A DNA stretch of 64,000 nt from NCBI GenBank assembly GCA_013407085.1, contig JACCGJ010018159.1, positions 1-64,000 of the forward strand, in the 5' to 3' direction. Shown piece by piece: positions 51,301 to 60,300 of this stretch. The first letter of the stretch is position 1. Every line of letters starts with the position of its first letter. The translations under genes were made by a program, and so were the position numbers. Below the pieces are notes generated by a model. It worked only from the letters and a program-made list of their open reading frames with translations. It ran no database searches and was not told the DNA's origin. Origin of the DNA: Atriophallophorus winterbourni (taxonomy: Eukaryota > Platyhelminthes > Trematoda > Plagiorchiida > Microphallidae).

Positions 51301-54300
51301 CCCTTATCCGGTGTTATGCTGTTTGTAATCACCACGGTCCACGTGCTTTGAAATTTTGCAGAAATGCAATAAAACTTTGAACTTCTATGCCGGTCCTTAT
51401 TGTAGTCTCTTCAAGATGATTGTAAACTGCATGGTATATGTTCGTTAGATGTGTTTGCTTGAAATGTATGCAAATGCAGATTTTTCGTTCAGGACCCTGA
51501 GTTTAGCCCATCTACATGTGAATGGACACGTGATTGAACAGGTCCCTCCTACCAGCTTTAAGTAATAGTGGCTCATAGTTTCACAATTTTTTGATCATTA
51601 ATTAGTTCAAGGAGATATTTTAATATTGATTTTCAGTTGGCGTTGTAATATTCTAAATGGGAAATGTTCTCAGTCCTAACTAAGCAGCTTGGCCAATAGT
51701 GTCGATTGCAAGTAATATGATTACACCCATTGGACAGAGTGCTAGACTGTCACATATTACTTTCTTTTGTGTAAATTTATGTTGACTGGCCGATAACTTA
51801 CTGCATTCAATTCCCTTCGCGGGATCTTTTGTCTTTTAAAAGTTTCCACCAAAATGTGGTGGCATTTGTTTAAGGTACTTGTAGACTGATAATGATCAGA
51901 ACACAAAAGTTGTTTCGCTAAAGTGTGGGATTATTATATCTTGAAACATTTATCATTGGAACTAAATTTGAATTGCAAGTCACAAGTCGGGTAATCTGTC
52001 AAAAAAGTGGGCTGATTCATTGAGTTGGTAATCCAAGTAATATCCCACTCGAAAATTAAAATGTAGAAGGTCGTTCGTAGGGTGTACTGCGGGATCAGTA
52101 TCGACAATATTTGGAGTGGTGACTAAGCATTTCGCTCTAGTTATCCGCGTATACATAAGCACTTTTTGAAACTAACGTGGTAAAACAGATTTTATGATGA
52201 ATATTCTCTTGAACCCGGCCATCAACAATACTTTAATAATAATAAATTCACTTTTATGAATGAGTTGTGTAACGTTGGGTACAATGCAATGATCAACGCG
52301 TCATTGCAAACATTCAGATAGTTTTGCATAACCGTCCTTATGGGTAGGATAGCCAATGTGTCTTGGAGTGTTTGAGCTCAAAATACTTCAACCTCAGAAT
52401 AAATGCTGTTGACAAACCTACACATCCGCTAAAATGTCAAAAAACAATAATTTCTGTGATGTTCATCAAAATATTAATTATGTAATGGGCTTCTACTCTC
52501 TGGCTAATGTTGAACAGACACATTAATAATTTGATATAACTACATTTGATTCATCTACAGTAAATGTAGTTTGTGAAAATAATACCTGGTCTAACACTCT
52601 TCATATTTTAAGCATAAGATATATCTATGTATGCCAACATAAACGAATTTTAGGAAAAATTAGTCGTTCTTGTGAATGCAGGTGGTCCTATCTTTCTTGA
52701 AATGAAATAACAACAATTCGGTGTTATACAAATAGAGTTCCTCATAGCTTTCGTTAAATTAAATCGTATTTTTTGTTGTGCAACCACTAAAAATGGAACT
52801 GTCATATCAAACATATATGTTTATCCATTCGTGTTTCTTTTAGTTACGCCATTTCGAAAACGGATGCAGGAATACACAACTCGGGAGAAATAACTAGATC
52901 AGTTGTTCACGTCTCGAACCCACTCCGTGATGAAACTAAAGACGAAATTGCAGTCTCTGCACAAACAAGATCAAATGGTCATCCTTTACCAAGCGATCTT
53001 AAATCCACCATTCCCAATAGAAGCGGCACAAATCAAACACCCCAGACTCCAAATTCGAACTCAGTTCAGAGTTTGTACACGACACGCATCAGAAATAACT
53101 ATCAACCAAGACCGTTCAAATCAGTTCAAAATTCCCCAACACATCATTTACACAAGATCCATAATCCTTACATTCCTCCTTCACTCCACAACGGAAGTAT
53201 GACAGAGAAAGTGCCAAGTCCGTCAAATCTGCTGCACAGAAATAATGAATGCTATAAAATTTGTAATAACGGCCCTCAAAACAATAGAAACTCGGACTGT
53301 TGCTTAAAACACTTTGATCGGGATTTACTGAAGCGAAAATCGCTCTCACTCACCTCCATCGTAAGTGATGGTGTAGAAACGAAAACTCACGTGCGAGAAA
53401 CCGACACGGCTTCCGAAATATCTCTACCGACCACTTCGACCAGTAAAACTACGTGTGGTAACAAACATGATTCTGTTGGTAAGTTGAACGCTATTTGGCG
53501 GATGCGAGTTTACTGGAAAATATTGTGTTTTAGTTTGGGAACTACAGATAATATTATCGAAAACTGTCGCAATGTATATGGGGTTATTTTTATGAGAAAA
53601 TCAGCTTTAAGGTTGCAAACGAACGAGTTTTGTAATGCAGTTTTTTTCGTTTGAAATAAATTGTATATCCTGGATAGGTGAGCGCTTTAATTGAATGATG
53701 ATTTCTGTACTAATTCTTTATTCAATACCAAATGTGATGCTGAGATTATATTTGAATGATTGCATTTTTTGATCATATTATTAGTCTGAACATGTGGAGA
53801 TTACAGATAAATTGAACCTCTCATATAACTATAATTTGTTCAATAAAGCATGAACAATTGAAGCTTGTTCGATTGCATTCGTCCAGCCTTTCCATTTTCA
53901 AGTGATATATAAAATGCGGAATTTATTTGAATGTAATCAGTGCTATGTGATTGCTAAACACTCACCGGAACCTTAACCCGTGTATTCGTTAGAAATTTAT
54001 TCCGAAATTGATAGGTATTCAATCTATATCGCTATCTGGCGGTTAGAAGCAATTTACATGTTTTTATTGAGTAGACCTTCTCCCATATGTACTAATCAAT
54101 TCGCACAACACAAATTGAAATTAGTATTTGAATAACGTAGTGGAAAATGTTCTTGACCGATCGGTGAATCATAATCTTGAAAAAATAAAGTTTGTGATGA
54201 ATCGGTGAGAACGGTTTATTGGTAACGTATCGCTTCTGACTCAGAAGCTTCGTTAGACCAAGGGTGTCAGAGATCAAGCTTAAATTCCATTCACCTGACT

Positions 54301-57300
54301 AGTCCTAAGCTGGTTAAGAAATACACAGGCCATGGTGGGTGTGGCGCTCGTTAAGATAGACAGGCGCGATCAATATCAACGACGCACCACGACCCCTACG
54401 AGCGGTATAATCCCTCAAATGTTTTGGTCTTGGCGGGTGTGAATCACACCTGCTGACAGATTAGCTTGATTGTGGAGGTGTCAGCCCCATCAACCTTATT
54501 GACTGCAGCCTTACCAGCTTTTGTTATCTCAACCGCCTCAGCGTGAAGTCGTCCCGTGTATAAGTTCAACGAAATCAAAATCAACGCTGTGATCTTTCCA
54601 ACACGTGTTCGGCTAGTGCTGAAAATCTGATCAGTTGATTGCTATTTAGGAATTGCGTGGCTGCTGCCAATTCGATTTAGTATTCAATATGCCTGGTACG
54701 GAGTTATCGGATGTTTGCTGGGGATACATACTCCAGAGAACAATGCAGTTGATTTTATATAACACAATCTTAGAGAGCATGAAGGTGTGTTATCCTAGAG
54801 ATGCGTTAATAAGGATCGTAGCGTTCTACCCCTTTTATTGCGTGACTTCAACCTAGAGGCTTCGATCGGGTGTTTGTCAAGTTTTCTTTGGCCCTGTGGA
54901 TCCGTTGTTTTAGAAAAAACTTTCGACAGTCTCACTGGAAATGTGTGAATGGAATTTACACTTGATATCTGTTATTACAGACACCTTCATCTGACGAAGC
55001 TTCGGATTCAAAAGCGAAACGTTACCAATAAAATGCTCTCACCGATTCATTGCAAACTTTCTTTTTTCATAGTATTTGAGTCGTTTGTTTATGTAATAAG
55101 AACGTAGTTACAAGATATGTTTGAAAAGACAAACGAATGTTGTCATTACACAATTGCACTCAGAATGACATTAATTCACGATCAAGGTATTATACACTCG
55201 TTTGACATCGTATTTATAACCAACGAGATATTCAGACAAATACGTATTGTGTGTTCTGTATGTTAAATATGACAGATCTAATTTTCCTGGATATAGTTCA
55301 AATCTAATTTTTAATAAATGACGTTTATTTTGATAGATTATTTTGATTTCACTGATATGTTTTCCTAACTTCGACCATTTTTACGTATTTTTAGTTACGA
55401 TACAGGAGGTAATCGATCCAAAATGCACGCAACAACCGCGTAAAAAGACCGGAAACTACGAAGAAACTAGTAAAATGCAATTATCCGATCAAAATAATAC
55501 GTCTCTTGTTGTGGCGGATGTAGGAAACACAAATTTGACGAATGGCTTTGATAAACAGTTGACAGACCCGGAGTTGCCTCGCGTTGGCAACACGGTTGAT
55601 AACGAACAAAATGTAATCGCTGAGTTACCGATTGCCAAACCGGAAAATAACGGAACCACCGTCAAATCGAATCAGATCAATATATTCAAACCGCTGCTGA
55701 ATTTGGCTCCCAACCTTCCGGCGAACGGCTACACTTATTTTTGCAATGCAGCTGGCCAGCTCTTTGCCGTCCCTCCTAACCCTTCTTTATACAGTGAAAC
55801 GTTTGCTACAAATGCAATATTTTCTGATTCTGTTTACCAAATTCCGGATCAAAATATCCCAGATTTGAAAGACAGTGATATCCTAGAAAATGGTATCACA
55901 GCAGCCTCACTTCCATTTCTAAATGTCTATAGAGATAAATTCAGCAAGATCATGTTCCCGTATTTCGTCCCGACGATTCACCCCGCCACATTGCCGTACC
56001 AAAAGAATGCCTTGTCAGAGACACCGTTAATGGATATGTTTAATTTGAACAGAGATCGGTTTGTAAATTCACCACTGAGTCGGTCTCTTAGACGTAATAG
56101 CCAAACATATGAACGCAGTCAATTGCCGTATGAACGACGACTCGTGAGCAAATCGGCAGGAATGGAGACCGTCGAACCCTACAGGTACTTAGGCCTCACC
56201 AAAGAACCATCCGGTCTGCTTGGCAATGCCAAACCAAATCTACACATGGAGTCTACACGATCTAGTTCCCTGTTTAGAGATAATCGATCGTCGGTTAACA
56301 AGGAGGAACATTATCGGTGTGCCGCTTACAAGCAGAAAAAGGTCAGTAACATGTTTGTTTGCTTGAGAGAATTTATTCAATTAATAGTTAATTACCGTTC
56401 ATAAAAAATACTATACGGTTTGATGAAAATTTCACAGGCGTACAGTCAATGACGTACAGCCAATGAGCACTTTTAACCGCTTGTTGTTCTACAGTTAACG
56501 TCCTTTGAGCAACCATTGTTGTAAATATGCTGCCATCTGACTATTGTTGGTTTATTTGCCTTTTACGTTGCAATCAACCATGGACAAAAATTGTGGTTTT
56601 TTAGGATTCACAGAATAAGAATTTAATCATATGAGTAACCTTGTAGAAGACTATTGTCTCTACACATTCAAAATTGTACACATCCACCTATTCAACCTTT
56701 GGCTAACACACGATTCAAAGGTCAACCAACGTCACTTGTACAATTATCGATCTTCGCGCCCGGTCAGCCATATCGACCACCTTTCAAATACACATTCAAA
56801 TGGTGCGAAGCAACGGACAACCCGATCAGATATAATAACACTGACAGGCGGCGAACAACGACACTGCCTCTGTACTCCATTCCATTATTTTTGTTTTCAT
56901 TTCAACCGATGTGCAGAACAACACCATCGTTCTACAAAGATAAGATTCGGCATACCAGTGTTGTTCTCTGAGCCAAGACGTGGGGGTTCGAAGGCGAAGT
57001 CAACGCTAGGAGCCGTTATCAGCAAGCACCACTAGGGTCGTAACCTAACTGGTGAGCCCGACGTGATTCGAGCACGCAACCTTCTGATCTGGAGTCTGCT
57101 ACAACCTTCTGCTTTTGATTCCGGATATTCTTTATTGGGTATTTAAGCACCAAAATTGTTCCTTAGTTATCCGTGTTCAGATTTTCAATAAACGTGTTCT
57201 CGCAATTTCGTTATGAGTCGGTAATAGAAACAAGCACTGGTCATTTATGAATGTCTAATCAAATCACGCTGTAAGCCAGGTTTCAAATGCCTTGTAGGCT

Positions 57301-60300
57301 CTATGACTCCGTTTTGTTAGGGGTCCAAACTTTGAACACCGTTTGGCGCGAAGTCCTTTCGGTAAACATTCGAGAACAGGTTGATTAGTAGAACAGGTGA
57401 TATGTAAATAATCCTAAATCGGAAAATATCAGTGATGTCGCTGTATTTCAGTACTGTAATTTAGTAAATTTGCATGGCTATATGCGGCTCTTTATTTCGC
57501 TAGCTAATTCGCATTTGATACCGCATGTCAAGAATCAAGATTTTATGGTGAACAATAGGCAATCGCTTTATATATACCATTGGATAACAGCTATAAAATA
57601 TACAGAGAATGCAATCAAAATTGTATTGAGGCGTTTGGTTTGTGTGGGTTCATATGGGGTCATTATACAGGGCCGATAGTGCAGTGCTCTTTGATATTAG
57701 CATCCATTTTCGATTTGAAATCACGGGTCATAAGAGAGTTCACAATATCCTCTGATAGTGAATTTCACAGAAAACAAACGCGTACCGAGAAGAAATGATT
57801 GCCGTATAACGCGACAACTGGAATGACTCCGTGTATTCTTAGGGGAACTGAATTTTATCATTCATTTAAACAGTGACACGGTTAATCAATTGTTTTATCA
57901 GAACACTGGAACAATTAAAATTTAAGGGGAAAATCTCTTGAGGTTCGCGATTAATCGCTATTCGAATCCATCGCATTTAATGTACCTTGATGATTCTGAT
58001 GATTCTCACATCAGTTTAATAAAGTATGTTTGAATTCACACGAACATTTCGTTTTAGCATTCATCAAAAACCAATCTCTATATCCGCGGGTTACCCAGTG
58101 ACTTCACGGAAGAGCAATTGCACACACTGGCTCCGGACAAGGAATTAATCAGATCGGTAAAACTAATCAAGGGCAACGAAGGAGAAAGTAGGTCTCCATG
58201 TTCACAGTTCCACATTATTCTTGTGCTAATTTTATTTTTTAGGGGAAATTGCAAATTTATTGACGGGTTTGACTATCAGAACATTTAACATCAAATAATA
58301 AGTAATCATCTGTTAAAATTAGTGAACCTTGACGCTAGTTGAGAAACATTCAATCTTGGCCAGTGACTCTAAAAGCGAGATCTCAAAGCTGTTAAAATGC
58401 TGGTGCTGCCCACGAATTCTAAACGTAAAATACCTTAACGGTATATGACTGACGTCGAACAAAACAGAAATTCTTTTGACCGTGAAAATGGCGGTAAAGG
58501 ATGTTTACTCAAATGTGATATTATATTGATTATAGTTAGTGGTAAGTATGATGAAATCGTGCACTCGAGCTGTACCTCCATTTTAGAGATCGACCTTAGG
58601 AACCGAGGAAATAGATGCGAGTTAGTTAGATATGCTAACCTCGAAGCTATAATATCGTTAATTTCGTAATTCAGAATATTGATTTATTTTTGTTGACATG
58701 TTAAGGCTTTGATAGCGAATTGTGAAACTGAAGGGATTCTTGAGTTTGGTGATAGAATAACTCTGTGATTGTTCTCACCGCATCACATAATGACTCAATT
58801 CGACACTGTTTTTACTTATATATTCGAAATTTCATAATTATTAACATGTTTAGTTAAGAAATTCCTCGTGGTTTCACTTCTCGCTTCTGTCTTTGTCTTT
58901 TCCTTGCTCCAAAACCAGCTGAGATGATAAAAATTGAATAAAAATTATTCAAGTCCGAAAAATTTCTCAGCTTTCCTACAAGTATTGATATGACAAAATT
59001 AACATGAGCAAATCCGGAAGTCAGGGCTAGAACGCGGTTTAATGATGACGAGTGAAAGTTAATTCCCATTTAAAACGCGAATAATAATTCGAATCGATTT
59101 CCATTTTAGTTCTCATCCCGAAAATTTTCTCATCGTGCCATTTTTTTATTTTTGACTGAAATATTTCAGTGGAATTCACTAGTGTAGTTTCAATCTCTAG
59201 GAGGGTTTCGTGTTAAATCTTAAATTAAACGATTTGAAGTATACAATCTTTCGTAAATGAGACTCCATGCATATCACAACAAAGAATTGCTATGGACCTC
59301 ATTATAACAATGTACGGTTTGAAACAAATAAGTACTGCATACTCGAAACTTGATTTGAATACCACAAAAAAGGCCACCGATGTTTATGCTCCATTTTATT
59401 TCGTTTAAACAAATCAAATCTGGGCATCTCATTAGTTAATGTTTTGTCATGCATGTCTTATCTTTGAATATACGATGTTTTGAAATCTGTGACTGCTGCT
59501 GCTAAGTGAGTTTTCAATGAGTTATATGAATTTGAATCCAGAGCGTTTAATCTTAGACCGGAATTTTCTTTCAGAAAAATATGTGTAGGATCAATTGAGT
59601 AAGCCGTAAGATTAATGTCATTGGATTGTTAAAAATTTACGAAACAGTTAAATAGTAACAGGTTACGTATTCTGGGTAGTGCAAGGAGTTTTAAGCATCA
59701 TCCTTCGTCATTTCTGATCAAAATCAAGCGTATCATACTGGCATGAACTCGTGAATTTCCGACGTATAAGCAGAGCCACTGAATGCAGTGTTTACCACGA
59801 TTTTGAATTCTGATTGAATTGCATACTCAAACATGGATAGAACCTGATATTTTATATTGTTGCTTTCCGTCTTCGGTCGATGCCCACCATATGTTTACTT
59901 GGTAATATCATGAGGTTACATAATACATAAGATCTTAAATGAATTTGAAGACCGAATCATGATAGCGCTCACAGCGACAGGTAATACTCGATGAAGTTGT
60001 GGCATATACACATACTGTGTGATATACGTCTAACTGCACAAGAATATAAATACCACTCGCTTCGTGACGCTTCTTAAAACGGAATGTCATTAATTCTGAT
60101 TAAAATATACTCGTCAAAAGAGATAACACAGAATCTACACAGCTATAACAATCATTTCGCTTTGCATTGTTATTCCGTGCAGTAGTTATTATTATCCCAA
60201 TTAAAACCATCAAAATTTGTAATTTAAAAGAATTCAAACAATTATAAAAAATCTATTGAACAAAAGGATGAATTTTATTGTTTATCTTTCTGGTTCCGCA

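Larger units (their letters stand above)
54179..55068. mobile_element. Element with ~90-bp terminal inverted repeats carrying hammerheads
   Basis: Left end 54179-54268 and right end 54980-55068 are inverted copies, starting GAAAAAA.AAAGTTTG and passing through ATGAATCGGTGAGA, TTATTGGTAACGT, GAAGCTTCG and GGTGTC. Each encodes a Penelope-type hammerhead on the strand running out of the element. The ~710-bp interior is GC-richer than its surroundings and has no intact reading frame. It is probably a non-autonomous or deleted relative of Penelope-like element B, whose ends share the ribozyme block. Confidence 0.75.

Noticed and set aside
56654..57035. Two overlapping 105-134-codon frames as host coding exons
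   Set aside because: Neither shows a recognisable family, phase match to exons 4 and 5, or suitable splice sites; they lie in a likely retroelement island.
57050..57096. A tRNA-Trp gene on the minus strand
   Set aside because: Only the 3' half plus CCA is present; the D arm and acceptor 5' strand are missing, and CCA is not encoded in eukaryotic tRNA genes.
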